DNA of 64,000 nucleotides from Lotus japonicus (taxonomy: Eukaryota; Streptophyta; Magnoliopsida; Fabales; Fabaceae): positions 74,266,566-74,330,565 of the forward strand of contig NC_080042.1 of NCBI RefSeq assembly GCF_012489685.1, written 5' to 3'. The notes under the pieces were generated by a model. It made no database searches, had not been told where the DNA came from, and saw only the letters and a list, made by a program, of their open reading frames with translations. The first letter of the stretch is position 1. The number at the start of each line of letters is the position of its first letter. A program made the position numbers and the translations under genes. Positions 43,001-56,400 of this stretch are shown here, piece by piece.

Positions 43001-46000
43001 TCTGTTCATGCCCACCAGTTGCTCGAGAGTCTAGTGGAATTGGAGCAACCAAAGATCTTTACCATCTTATTTTCCCTTCACTAAAATCGGGATCTGATGC
43101 ACATGTTGTAAGTACACCGAACTAAACTTATATATAAGTATAGCATGACAAGCTGACTATGTCATTGTATATGAAGAGTTGCGTGCATCTTTGATAAGTC
43201 TTCTATTTTTTATTTCCACATTTCTTACTAAAAAAAGTATACAACAAGCTGAGAATTTCTTGTGTTCTTTTTACCATATTCCAATTTTGCTTTCATTTTA
43301 TTAAAACTGTTTTTAGCTCCTTACTAGATTTAATGGTAAGAATTGAGAAAGATCAATCAAGTCTTTCATTTGAAAAAATAAATTCAATATAAAGTTGTGT
43401 TTGAGTTACTTAGTGTTTGTGTTAAGTTTTCATACTTAGTGTTCTCTATTGATTTATTTTAATTATATACTTTTGTGCCCACCAGTTTTAAAACACTTTT
43501 ATAAGAAGTATCAAATATTATTCCTTCATTTTACTTTATCTCTTCGATTTTCTTTGTAGTTTTTCTAATTGACGTATAAATGCTGGGGGAAGGTAAACTT
43601 CGAATAACCTAATTTACATATCCACCCCCGAATTTTATCCCCAATAATTTTAAATGATTTTTTTTTGCTCGAAGTTATACTTTAACTTTGTACTTGTTCT
43701 AAGATATTAAGTTTTCTCTTTCGTGTGAGATAGGGCTTTATTTTCAAGACATGGTTACTGGGTTATTATGGTTTGGTAGCTCAACCGTGTCGGCCTGAAT
43801 ATTAAAACCAATGTATTTGTAAAAGCTTAGGAACTGATAGGTACCAGAAGGAATCTAAGAGAAGAAATGTAGAACAGAAACCAATTTTAATTGAATTGAA
43901 CTGGAAACTGGGAAAACCCAGGTTCAAAGAAGGTAATTACAAGAAAATGAACTATAGCAAGGCAAGTTAGGGAGTTCCTTTTCTCTCCCCAATCCCAGAC
44001 CCAGTATTTACCTCCCTCCCTCTCCTTCCTATCTCTCTTTTATTTACACCCCAGATCCTATGCTCACACAGGCCTTGCCCACATCACATGAGCCTTGCAC
44101 TCCTCTCTCCTATCCATCTTAGCTTGGCAGTTGTGCTGAGTGGTATTTTGAGTGGGATATTTAGTCATTTATGTTTTTATGCTGAAGACCTGAGAGATGT
44201 TTACATGCCCATGATCATTACCTACGTCCTTTTCCCAAAGGTTTTTTGCAGCATGCTTATTAGAAAATACTGAAAATTCTTGTGCATGTCCCTCACAAAC
44301 ACTTATTTTACTATTCCCAAAATAAGCTGCATGGAAATGCATGCATAGGATTCATGTGTCTAATAGTTTATATGATATTTTGACTGGAGCATACTGTTTG
44401 TAATTTAATGGAAGTATTATTGGTCCAGCAGCTAATTGGAGATAGATTAAGGGATTGACTTGTGCTTGTTGGAAAATGATTTGGAGTTTTCAAGGGATTT
44501 TTCTAACACAGTTGTAGGGCAATGGGGGCAGCTTTTATACGTTGATTTTTTGTTATTCTTGGTTGTGTTATTTTTTGTTTTTCTTGTTTGTGGAAGGCTG
44601 CCTACAATAGACCCACAATAGGTCTGGTCTTTCCTTTCCTTGGAGCCTGCAAAGTTGGGAGCTTTATAGCACAAATGTGGATGATCTCTTTATTCCAAAT
44701 TCCTTGTAATATTTTTATTGGCTTAACCATTTTCTTCTAACCAGATTAGTTTATATGATGTTAGGAAGCTGAACTTGGTTTTTTTATGTTTTATTACTTG
44801 CATTGTGCCTGTTGAAAATTTCTTTTGTTAGATTTCTTCTTTACTGTTGAAAGGAATCCTTTGAAGTTTGCTAGTTCTGATTATTCTTTTTTTTTCAATG
44901 GGAACGGTATTAGGAGGACTGATGGCTGTTAATATCTGCAATTTTATTGATTTAAAGGCATTTGAAATATTCTGCTATCACTCATTTTCCTGCTATTTTT
45001 TTATGTATCAAATCTATATATTGCTGAGGATGTTTGTCATTTAGCATTGCTGAGGATGTTTGTGATTTAGCATGCAGCCACCATGGCTCTTGGCCGCTCA
45101 CACTTGGAAGCATGTGAAATCATGTTCAGCGAGCTTGCTTCTTTTATTGAGGAGGTTTCTTCCGAAACAGAAGGAAAACCAAAGTGGAAGGTATTATTAT
45201 GAATCTGTAAATTTTGTTTTTTGTGTGTTCTATCAGTCATCGAGGGAGGTAGTAATCTTAAATTATAAATGATAAGGATAATGTAATATTAAAAAAATAT
45301 AATTTTGAATTCTTTGGACCTTTAGCAGATGCCCACTTAGTTATGGGCAATATTCCGTATTTCAATTTAAAAAACGTAAACTAATTAAACCTGTGTTTAA
45401 TTATTGCTTTTGTTGTTTCTTCTCCAATTTTTGAAGTGGATTTTTGTACTTACAATTAACATTTATGGATACAGAGTCAAAAGTCTCGCCGGGAAGAACT
45501 CCGTGTCCATATTGCAAATATTTATCGTACTGTTGCAGAAAATGTTTGGCCTGGCATGCTTGTGCGCAAGCCAGTTTTCCGTCTCCATTATCTTAAATTC
45601 ATTGAAGAGACAACTAGACTGATATCAACATCTTCTGAAAGTTTTCAAGACACGCAACCATTCCGCTATGCCCTTGCTTGTGTTATAAGATCCTTAGCCC
45701 CTGAATTTGTTGATTCAAAATCTGAGAAATTTGACGTTAGAACCAGAAAGCGCCTATTTGATCTTCTTCTCTCGTGGTGTGATGACACAGGCAGTACTTG
45801 GGGTCAGGATGGTGTAAGTGACTATAGACGTGAAGTTGATCGTTACAAGTCTTCTCAACATGCACGGTCAAAAGATTCTGTGGATAAATTATCATTTGAC
45901 AAAGAACTGAATGAACAGGTTGAGGCAATCCAGTGGGCATCCATGAATGCTATAGCCTCACTTTTATATGGACCGTGTTTTGATGACAGTGCAAAGAAAA

Positions 46001-49000
46001 TGAGTGGACGTGTGATATATTGGATTAATGCTTTGTTTTTGGAACCCACACCCAGGGCTCCATTTGGTTTCTCACCAGCTGATCCAAGAACTCCATCATA
46101 TACCAAGTATCAGGGGGAAGGTGGCCGGGGAAACACTGGTCGTGATAGGCTTAGGGGTGGCCATCACCGTGTCTCTTTAGCAAAATTAGCTTTGAAGAAT
46201 CTTTTGCTTACAAATTTGGACCTGTTTCCCTCCTGCATTGATCAGGTACTTTTACTTTGCATTCTGCATCACATCCCAATAAGCATTTTTCTTCAACTGA
46301 AGGATTGGCAAAGTTCCGTAGCTGTTTATAAGCCACTGGCTGGGTGTTTTTATACTATTCAAGGTTAAAAAATGTATTATTGCAAGTAAGTTTTCTCACA
46401 ATGCCTAAGGGCTAATGATATGTGAAGCCATTCATGAACTTTCACGCTTATAGCATGTTTATGTGAGATTTATCACAACTCCAAAACCACTGATTTCGGT
46501 TCTACTATCAGTTGAAGCTAATTTTTTCTTCTTTTACAAACGTCCATTTGCCAATCACAGAACTTGAACAAACCCGCCATTGCCTTTAAGAAACTTGTTC
46601 CTTGACATGATGGGGTTAGTAGATCGGTCTTTACTGTCCTCATTGTTCTTATAAAAGTTCTGCACTTTGTATAAAATGGGCTTCTTTGTGGACTCTTCAT
46701 TCAATTTTGTTCTTATAAAAGTTCTGCACTTTGTATAAAATGGGCTTCTTTGTGGACTCTTCATTCAATTTTGAATTTTTACTTCACACAATATAATGTT
46801 GATATCATACTTTACTAATATTAATTCAATATACTAGATTATATTGATTTATTGTAAAATTGTATTTTAATACACAAATATTCTTAATTAAATTTAAGAT
46901 GTTTAAATTTTTGATAGCCTCTATTATTGCCCATTGTTAGATGTACTTTTCGAAATCATAGTGCCATGCGAAACATGATATCAGTATGTTTTACTCAATG
47001 CTTAATGTGGTAATGTATTTAGTATTTCATAACAACTACATTAAAAAATACATTCATTAGGAAATTTATGATTGAGGAAGATATTTATACAGAACATTTA
47101 TTTTATAAAAGTATGCTAATATTTAAAAAATATTTTTTAGTATAAAACATAATGCTTCTGCAATGAATGGATCAATTTCTATAGACATGATTGGCAAGCA
47201 GTCAGCATAACCTATAGCTAATCTAAAGATAAAGTTGTCAGATGGCAGTAGAGAAAGGACAGTTGCTAGGCATTAACTGTTAGAAAATGGGAAATAAATT
47301 GTGCATTGATGAAACAAAAATCTGCTAGTCTGTTAGAGAGGGAAAAATTGATGGGTAGATTTAACTTGAATTGAAGTCAGGAATTGCAATTTGGCATTGG
47401 AGGCAGTCCCTCTCCATAATTTCTATGGATTGTAAACTTACTATATATTTCACCTAGTCATACTTTACCACCAGCAAGCCAAAGCTCAATTGAAGAAATC
47501 AAGCAGAAAGCAAACCGGGTTTGAAGAAGGTTTGAAACTCTTTCAAGCCAGTTTTCTTTTTAAAAGCTCTAGGTCTAGGCATAGTCAACAAACTAAACAA
47601 AAACTATGGTCCCAAACCTCACCATTATAAATGGTGATGCATTAATCTGAAAGGCCATAACATGTATCATGGAACTCAATCATGCTGCCTCTTTTTGGGC
47701 GATAGCCTATTTATACATGGTCTCCATATGATATGATATGCCCTATTTTCACTCTATGATTATTATTTTTCTGTTATGTATATAGATTTTAAAAGCAAGG
47801 TTTAGAGATCGTAAGGAAGCTACACACTTGGAAGTCAAATACATGAACTGGGAGGAGAGATCATTTCATTCTATATCCAGTTTTGATTTAATTTTTTTGC
47901 ATGATCTATTTTCCTTAATCCTTGCCTGTTGGTTTTGTCTGTTTGATTTCCTTTCTTATTAGATCATGCTTCCCCTGTACTATTTCTTATGTGGAGATAT
48001 CTCTTTTGTCAATGACATTAAAGCTCATACAACTTCATTGTCTTTTGCAGTGCTACTACTCTAATTCTTCTGTAGCTGATGGGTACTTCAGTGTACTGGC
48101 AGAGGTCTACATGCGCCAAGAGATACCAAACTGTGAAATACAGAGACTCTTGAGTCTGATCCTTTACAAGGTTGTGGATCCATCTAGACAAATTCGGGAT
48201 GATGCCCTTCAAATGCTTGAGACACTTTCTGTGCGTGAATGGGCTGAGGATGGCATTGATGGCTCAGGTAGTTATCGAGCTGCTGTTGTTGGTAATCTTC
48301 CTGATTCCTATCAACAATTCCAGTACAAGCTTTCCTGTAAACTAGCCAAAGATCATCCTGAATTAAGCCAACTTCTTTGCGAGGAGATTATGCTGAGGCA
48401 ATTAGATGCTGTTGATATAATTGCTCAGCATCAGGTCTTGACATGCATGGCTCCATGGATTGAGAACCTTAATTTCTGGAAACTCAAGGAAGGCTGGAGT
48501 GAAAGGTTATTGAAAAGTTTTTACTATGTAACATCGCGACATGGAGACCAGTTTCCTGATGAAATCGAGAAACTTTGGAGCACAATTGCTAGCAAAAATA
48601 GGAATATCAGTCCTGTTTTAGATTTCTTGATCACAAAAGGAATTGAAGATTGTGATTCAAATGCATCAACTGAAATAAGTGGTGCATTTGCCACATACTT
48701 CAGTGTTGCAAAGCGGGTAAGTCTATATTTAGCGCGAATATGCCCTCAACGGACTATAGATCACCTAGTTTTCCAGTTGTCTCAGCGACTACTAGAGGAT
48801 AGCATTGAGCTAGTTGGGCCAAGTGCAAGTAAGGGTGATTGCAATGCAAATTTTGTGTTAGAATTCTCACAAGGTCCTGCTGTGGCCCAAATGGCATCTG
48901 TCATGGATAACCAACCACACATGTCCCCATTGCTTGTAAGAGGTTCTCTTGATGGTCCACTAAGAAATGTTAGCGGGAGCTTGAGCTGGAGAACAGCTGG

Positions 49001-51086
49001 TATGACTGGCCGGAGTGTATCAGGTCCATTAAGTCCTATGCCTCCAGAGTTAAATATTGTTCCAGTAAGTACAGGGCGATCAGGGCAACTTCTGCCATCA
49101 TTGGTTAACATGTCGGGGCCCTTGATGGGTGTTAGAAGCTCAACAGGGAGTCTGCGGAGCCGCCATGTTTCCCGGGACAGTGGAGATTATCTTGTTGATA
49201 CTCCAAATTCAGGTGAAGATGCAGGGGGAGCTGTGAATGCAAAAGAATTACAATCAGCCTTACAGGGTCATCAGCAGCATTCACTTACGCATGCAGACAT
49301 AGCACTGATTCTTCTTGCTGAAATTGCATATGAGAATGATGAAGACTTCCGCCAATACTTGCCTCTACTCTTTCATGTCATCTTTGTTTCAATGGATAGT
49401 TCCGAAGACATTGTGCTAGAGCATTGTCAGCATTTGCTGGTTAATCTATTATATTCCCTTGCTGGCCGCCACTTGGAGCAGTATGAGGTGGAAAATAATG
49501 ATAGGGAGAACAAACAACAGGTTGTGAGCCTGATTAAATATGTTCAATCAAAGCGAGGAAGCATGATGTGGGAGAATGAGGATCCAACAGTTGTCAGAAC
49601 CGAGCTTCCAAGCGCAGCTCTTCTTTCTGCCCTAGTTCAGAGCATGGTGGATGCTATCTTCTTCCAAGGAGACCTTCGTGAGACTTGGGGAGAAGAAGCA
49701 CTTAAGTGGGCTATGGAGTGCACATCAAGACACCTTGCCTGTCGTTCACATCAGATCTACCGTGCACTTCGTCCGAGTGTAACAAGTGATGCTTGTGTAT
49801 CCCTTCTTCGGTGCCTCCATAGATGTCTAGGAAATCCAGTACCTCAAGTTTTGGGATTTCTTATGGAAATTTTAATGACATTGCAAGTTATGGTGGAAAA
49901 TATGGAGCCAGAGAAAGTGATACTCTATCCTCAGCTATTCTGGGGGTGTGTTGCTATGATGCACACAGATTTTGTACATGTCTACCGCCAGGTTCTAGAG
50001 CTCTTCTCTAAGGTGATTGACCGTTTATCTTTCCGTGACCGCACAACAGAAAATGTGCTCCTTTCAAGCATGCCTAGGGATGAACTTGAGACAGGTGATA
50101 TAGGAGAATTTCAACGTACAGAATCTAAAAGTGGCTATGAACCTCTACAAGAGGGGAGTTTGCCAGCATTTGAAGGGGTGCAGCCTCTTGTTCTTAAAGG
50201 ACTTATGTCGAGCGTCAGTCACTGCGTCTCTATCGACGTCCTCTCTCGTATCACAGTGCATTCCTGTGATTCTATATTTGGTGATACTGAGACAAGACTC
50301 CTGATGCACATTATAGGGTTACTTCCTTGGCTCTGTCTTCAACTCAGCAAAGACCCAGTGATGGGTCCTGCTTCACCCCTCCAACATCAATATCAAAAGG
50401 CTTGCTCTGTTGCTTCCAATATTGCAATTTGGTGCCGAGCGAAATCTCAGGACGAATTAGCTACTGTATTTATGATTTACTCTCGAGGAGAGATTAAGAG
50501 CATTGATAATTTTCTGGCTTGTGTTTCACCACTACTATGCAATGAATGGTTTCCAAAACATTCAACTTTGGCCTTTGGACACTTACTAAGGCTACTAGAA
50601 AAGGGACCAGTCGAGTATCAACGTGTCATTCTACTCATGCTCAAAGCTCTCCTCCAGCACACTCCAATGGACGCCGCCCAGAGCCCGCATATCTATGCAA
50701 TTGTGTCCCAACTGGTGGAAAGCACTTTGTGTTGGGAGGCACTGAGTGTGTTAGAAGCCCTTCTACAAAGTTGCAGTTCATTGACCGGTTCTCACCCACT
50801 TGAGCCTGGTTCATTTGAGAACGGAATTGGTGGAACTGAAGAGAAGTTGCTTGCTCCGCAAACCTCGTTCAAGGCCCGCAGTGGGCCCCTGCAGTACGGT
50901 ATGGGCTCAGGACTGGTCTCAGTTCTTGGACAGGGTGGGCCAACTGAGCCTGGGATGTCGCAAAGAGAGGTAACTTTGCAGAATACTCGTCTGATTCTCG
51001 GTCGGGTATTGGACAGAAGTGCATTAGGTAAGAGAAAAGATCACAAAAAGTTAGTCCCTTTTGTGGTCAATATTGGTAACCCATGA
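34037..51086 (+). CDS. Furry/MOR2-PAG1/Tao3-family giant HEAT/ARM-repeat scaffold protein
   Basis: Sixteen coding exons with GT-AG borders: 34037-34251, 34404-34449, 34568-34640, 34756-34813, 35683-35778, 36820-36937, 37006-37272, 37366-37467, 39449-39806, 39900-40013, 41356-41984, 42167-42363, 42885-43107, 45071-45190, 45475-46245, 48051-51086. They sum to 6423 bases, an exact multiple of three, giving 2140 residues, close to the roughly 2150 I recall for the Arabidopsis homologue. The protein begins [19 protein letters not shown] and contains the N-terminal, middle and C-terminal MOR2-PAG1 regions, mostly helical repeats. The Ser/Gly-rich linker at about residues 1290-1430 is probably disordered. 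In fungi and animals this family scaffolds NDR/LATS kinases in polarised growth; a similar role in plants is inference. The last exon alone encodes 1011 residues. Internal GTAAGT at about 48717 is read through. Exon 6 uses a weak GTGTGT donor. Confidence 0.93.
35250..35328. repeat. 24-bp direct repeat in intron 4 of the Furry-like gene
   Basis: CCTTGAGCTATTGGGCATTT plus TTCA occurs at 35250-35273 and again at 35305-35328, a period of 55 bp. Confidence 0.9.
37829..37842 (+). repeat. 14-base G run in intron 8
   Basis: Fourteen consecutive G. A second 14-G run lies at 56022-56035 in intron 4 of the AVT6 gene. Run lengths of this kind are unreliable in assemblies. Confidence 0.8.
38560..38730. 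repeat. LTR-like dispersed repeat fragment in intron 8
   Basis: The blocks CACTCTCACAC..., CCTCCTAGACTACTGCTACA, AGGCAGTTAGTGCTAGTGGG and TATCCTTCCTAACAA align with 59800-59910 at the other end of the window. The other copy has a TATA-like box on the minus strand, which suggests an old LTR in leftward orientation. Family not identified. Confidence 0.45.
42545..42616 (+). mobile_element. SINE 3' fragment (Au-like) in intron 12 of the Furry-like gene
   Basis: TGGCTTGCTTCCATGTAGCT and GACCCCGCTTAGAGGAAAAA, then AGGCTTT, resemble the 3' half of Au-type plant SINEs as I recall it. The 5' part with the pol III boxes is not seen. Confidence 0.45.
46643..46770. repeat. Perfect 64-bp tandem duplication in intron 15
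   Basis: 46643-46706 and 46707-46770 are identical, each starting TTGTTCTTATAAAAGTTCTG. The identity indicates a recent event. Confidence 0.92.
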
Positions 51087-51537
51087 TTGTATAATTAATT
51101 CCATTTGCTGTATGTGTATATATTCTATCCAAGATGAATTAGGGTTTGCTCCAGGACAGTGGTTGTACATAAACACCTAGTTACTGGGATGGCAGTTTTG
51201 TAACTTTCTGTGTAATTGTAGACAATAGACAACATCCTTTTGATGTCAAATATCATGCGTAATTTAACTTCGATGATAACGTTGCTATACTCTTCTTCAG
51301 GTGTGCCCTCTATCTTATAAGATTTTCTTCTTCGTATTACTTATTTTCCTTTATTTTTTTTGAGAATAAATCTCACAGGAGCGTAGTGGGTATTAAGTAA
51401 ACCATTATGAATTATCATCAAAAGGTTTGTAAAGAAGCAGAGTGGAAAGAAGAGAGGAGAAAAAAAAATGAGTATAAAATAAGTCGCTATCCTAAACTTT
51501 TTACACCTTCATTTCTAAACTTTTTTTTAATAAACAA
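51087..51537 (+). other. 3' region of the Furry-like gene
   Basis: No further ORF. Several T-rich stretches and a CTATATT-type AT-rich block follow the stop. No single poly(A) signal can be chosen with confidence. Confidence 0.4.
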
Positions 51538-52085
51538 GGCTTAAATACTCTAGGGATCCCTGAAATTGTACCCCGTATCAAAATAAGTCCTTGAAATTTT
51601 TTTTTCCGATTCCGGATCCCTGGAATTGTTTTTTTAATCAGAATAAGTCCCTACGCCGGAGAAGATGGTGGTTGACGACGGCGGTCATGGCGGCGCTACG
51701 ACCAGGGTGTTGGGCCGGCTTCGTCTCGTCCTCAGGAACTCAGTGGTGGTGGTCTCGTGGGCTGGGTCGTCACAGTTGAAGAGAAAAGGCCAGTCGCAAG
51801 TTGATTTCTTCTCGCTGGAATTTATGGAGCTTCTCGGTTTCTTCGTTTTAGCTTTGTTTCTTGCGATTCCTTCGCCCAGATCAGATATATGAAGCTCTAG
51901 GAGTGTTTTAAACATGTTATTTCATGGTTTGTGGAAACAATGAGGAGGCAACCACTGTCTTCTCCGGCGTAGGGACTTATTTTGATCAAACAAATTTTTC
52001 TAGGGACCCGGAATCGGAAAAAAAAATTTCAGGGACTTATTTTGATACGGGGTACAATTTCAGGGACCTACAGAGTATTTAAGCC
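51538..52085. mobile_element. Mutator-like MITE with long terminal inverted repeats, 548 bp
   Basis: The left arm begins GGCTTAAATACTCT and the right arm ends with its complement. Inverted similarity continues for about 120 bp through CCCTGAAATTGTACCCCGTA, TCAAAATAAGTCC, CCGATTCCGG and GTCCCTACGCCGGAGAAGA. The flanks AATAAACAA (51529-51537) and GATAAACAA (52086-52094) form a 9-bp duplication with one mismatch. Frames inside (for example 51665-51892) lie in the GC-rich centre and have no transposase motifs. Confidence 0.85.
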
Positions 52086-53427
52086 GATAAACAATGATAT
52101 ATACACACCTCATTTTCAAAACATTTTATTTCCATTCATTTTTATTTTTATCTCTCTCATATTATCATCTATCACATCTCATATTTTCTCTCTCTTACTT
52201 TTCATTTTCTTCCTATTTCTCTCTTCATTCCACCACATTCCACCTTCAAGAAAGGAGTGAATGGAACATTATTCTTTTTTAATCTATTCGAAAAACATGT
52301 ATTATTGTATTTTGTGTGGTTTATAATTAAAACTGGAAATCACAATCAATTTTATCGAATTACTTACTTAAAATCAATTCTAACTAGTTGAAATAATATT
52401 TGGTGTACCAAGAAAACATAATTAATTTTACAAAATTAATTCCAGTTCTCATAATAAATAGTTACTTCTGCGTTAAACATTATCAAATTTGATACAACTT
52501 GGCATAGTTCAAATAGTCAAGTATAGGACACATATTTCTTTTTCTGCTTACGGGTATCCTCCATGGGAGACAATTATATTTGAGTCGAAACATCCACATC
52601 ATGGTAGGTTAATTTTCATAACAACGATTTTTTCATCTATAAGATTCGAACTCGAAATCGTATTTACGAACTAACCGCTCGTCATCAGTACTAAAGTATA
52701 TTTATACCACCGAACAATATCTAATAATAAAATAATTGTATTGTACAATTATTTAAAAGAAAAAACAATATCAACGTGCATACTTTAAAATTCAGAAATT
52801 GATAGTATTATTTTACTCAAGATGTGTACTACTATTTAAAGTCGTCCCTCCAAAAATAATGTAGTTGCGTGTGGTTGTTCAAATTCAATTCAACACTCCA
52901 ATCCAAACCTCATAATTTGCACACAGAATTGATTCTTCTCAAAGTCAATTCGTATTCTCACTGTTGCTCAATACATTACCACAATTTCAATCAATAATTC
53001 AATACTAATTCTGCTTCTCATTCTCTCAAATTAGCAAACTGTATGTATTTGTCAAATCAAAAATCAAAATCATCTTCTCTAGTCAATCTTCACCACCCAT
53101 TTTCTCTTGCTTCTGATTCTTTCCTTCTTTTCTTCTTTGGTTGCAAATTTGGAACCTTTCTTGAACACACCCAAAAGGGTCATTGGATTTGCCTAATTTG
53201 CTTGACACATTCGGGTTCTGCATTCTGATCCATGCGGTTTTTGGCTTTCATTCAATCTCAATTGGGTATCAAGTTTTGAATTTTGATTTCATTTTCTTTG
53301 TTTGGTTGCTTCAAAGTTTGAATCTTTTCATCATTTTGAGAAATGGGTGTGTTTTTTTTTTGAATTTTGACAGAGTTGTTGAGCTGATTAGGAATTTTCC
53401 CAGAAGAGAAAAACTTGGAAGCTGAAA
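52086..53427 (+). promoter_or_regulatory. Intergenic DNA and leader upstream of the AVT6-like gene
   Basis: AT-rich and pyrimidine-rich, with no supported ORF. The last 450 bp before 53428 are T/C-rich as in plant 5' leaders. Short ATG frames occur there (for example at 53043 and 53183) and could act as upstream ORFs if transcribed. Confidence 0.4.
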
Positions 53428-56400
53428 ATGACGACAGGGGGTCTTCCACCTAAGCCAGAGAAGACAAAATCAAGGAGGAACAAGGCTGTTGTTGATGAGA
53501 ATGCACCTTTGATTCCCAAGACTCAGGAAAATGATGATGCTGGGTATGATGATTTTAATGGAGCTTCATTTTCTGGGGCTGTTTTCAACTTGTCGACCAC
53601 AATCATTGGTGCTGGGATCATGGGTTTGCCTGCATGTGTGAAAAAGTTGGGGATGGTGCCTGGTCTTCTTGCTATAATCTTAACAGCATTCTTGACAGAC
53701 AAGTCAATTGAGTTCATGATTAGGTTTTCCAGGGCAGGGAACATTTCTTCTTATGGAAATCTCATGCGAGACGCGTTTGGGAAATTCGGGAAAGCTCTGT
53801 CGGAGATAAGTGTTGTAATCAATAACATCGGCGTGCTGATTGTTTACATGATTATTATTGGTAAAGACTGAATACCATATTCTTAAGCCTAGTAGTTACA
53901 AGTTTATTTGGATGGACTTTCATTGTTATCACAGGTTTTGGTTTTAGTTGAACTTAAGGTTTTCTAATTCAGTTTTGTTTTGTACATATTGCAGGTGATG
54001 TGATTTCTGGAACATCTTCAGGTGGAACTCACCATTCTGGTGTCCTTGAAGGATGGTTTGGGGTCCATTGGTGGACTGGGCGTGCATTTGTTCTTGTTGT
54101 TGTAACATTAGCTGTGTTTGCACCTTTGGTCAGCTTTAAGCGAATTGGTAAGTGTTTGTTTCTTTCCCAATTATTAAAAGCATAATTATGTCACTTATTC
54201 AATTACAAACTACAGGTCATAAATTAGTTAGGAAGATGATTGGCTTACATGCTTAGAGTAACATGCATAAGTTCTAATTTCTTAACCACTTTATGAGGTT
54301 CCTAAAAACACTGTTTGTCATTCTCAAAGTACAGAAAAGTATTTGTTGAAGTGCTGAAATCTATTTTAAATTAGCATTGATTAAGCTATACTTTGATTCG
54401 ATATCTAATAATGAGTGGAATGACATGGAATATAAATAAACTTACCATATCATAATTTGGATATTTTATGATAGAAGGGATTAAAAGTTTCATTTTATTG
54501 TTTGAAAAGTAAAAAGAACGATAAGGAGATCAATCAGTTGACTCCATCTCATACACCAAGTTGGTGAATGGAATAGATTTCATGTCATTGCACCCTATTT
54601 ATATGATGGGATCATAGGAGAGGTCTTTTCATGATATATTTAGGCTTATATCTTAATAAGCAACACTGCTTTTAACAAATCCATGAAGATTTTTTACATG
54701 CCTGCTCTATGGTTTTTGCAGATTCATTGAGATTCACGTCTGCGTTATCAGTTGGACTAGCAATTGTTTTTCTTGTCATTGCTGTGGGAATCTCAATTAT
54801 CAAGATTATAAGTGGAGGCCTTGAGATGCCCAAACTTTTTCCAATCATTACTGATGCAGCGTCAGTTTTTGAACTATTCACCGTAGTTCCTGTGCTAGTG
54901 ACTGCTTTTATCTGCCACTACAATGGTACAAAAGATTTTCAGACATTTGTTTCAAACTCTTTGGCCCTGTTTTAATGTGTTTAAGCAGAATAGACTTATG
55001 TAACTCTAATTTGGTTACTAACTTGCATATAAAATGTTGAGGTCGTTCTCACAACTCTTTCCATAAGCATCATCTCATTCCATGACCAGCTAATTAGAAA
55101 AGAAAATATCAATCCATTAAAGTTGACATCTAGGTTATTTTGGTTTGGTTGGCGCAGCACCATGCCTCCAAACTTGGCACACTAAAATTTGTTCATCCTA
55201 TTTATCATATTCTTCTTAGTTCAATCTATATTCTAAATTAGCAACATGATAAATGAAAGTATGCATTTTTAATCCTATGCTTTGTTCATGGAGTGGTCAT
55301 ATAAATTTCAAACCGATTTTGCAAGTACTATTAAACAATTGACTGTTACAAAAGTTTCTGAATTGGGAGCCTGACATGATTGCACTAAGCTATCTAAATC
55401 CACTTGTTTGCTTCATGGAAATATAGTCTGATAGTTGCATTATGTGCACTCTTCATTGCAGTTCACAGCATAGATAATGAACTTGAAAACTCATCACAAA
55501 TGCATGGGGTTGTACGTACTTCCCTTGCTCTATGCTCCTCGGTGTACTTACTGACAAGCTTCTTTGGGTTCCTCCTATTTGGTGACGGAACACTTGACGA
55601 CGTGCTTGCCAATTTTGATACTGATCTTGGAATTCCTTTTGGTTCTGTGCTCAATGACGCTGTTCGTTTTAGCTATGCTGCACATCTTGTGCTTGTGTTT
55701 CCAGTAGTCTTCTATGCAGTGCGGGTCAACATAGATGGTCTCTTATTTTCTTCATCAAGGCCTTTGGCTCTAGATAACTTTAGATTTGCATCAATCACTA
55801 GTACCCTTGTCGCCATTATCTTCCTGGGAGCAAATTTCATACCCAGCATTTGGGATATTTTCCAGTTCACTGGAGCAACAGCTGCTGTTTGTGTAGGATT
55901 CATATTTCCAGCTGCCATCACTCTTAGGTGAGTTTGGTAACTGAACTCTTTTAATTCAGCAATGGATTTGGTTTCTAATATGGTTTTTCTGTTGTATTAA
56001 GATATTTATTTAGTAGGAGAAGGGGGGGGGGGGGGTAAATAGCAATTTATATTTTCTTGATTTATGCATGCGTCAGAGCTAACAGGCGTTGTCACTCACC
56101 TTGAGGCAAAAAGTGAACGGAACTTTTCTTATAGATTAGGATGAATGTGCTTTCACGTTAACTCAACGGGGTATACAAACACACACTTTGATTGTAGGAT
56201 TTTGCTCTTTACTCAGAGAGGAGATAACTAGCCAAGAAAGAATGCATTAACCTACATTATTTAGTAAATACTTCTTTTATTTTGAACTATCAGAATCCCA
56301 GACATAAAAAACTGCCGAAAATGCTGGTAATTTCATTGTGCCTTTGTCTTCTACAAGCATATACCACAATAGGCCATGTAGTCCGTACAAAGGAATCATG

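Noticed and set aside
48715..48724. GTAAGT inside Furry exon 16 as a splice donor
   Set aside because: Reading through keeps an uninterrupted family-like frame on both sides, and no acceptor restores a better protein.
51591..51892. ORFs in the long-arm MITE
   Set aside because: They are confined to the element, show no transposase motifs and overlap in two frames.
56022..56035. 14-G runs here and at 37829-37842 as G-quadruplex elements
   Set aside because: A homopolymer of this length is likely to vary or be mis-sequenced, and there is no second G-tract pattern around it.
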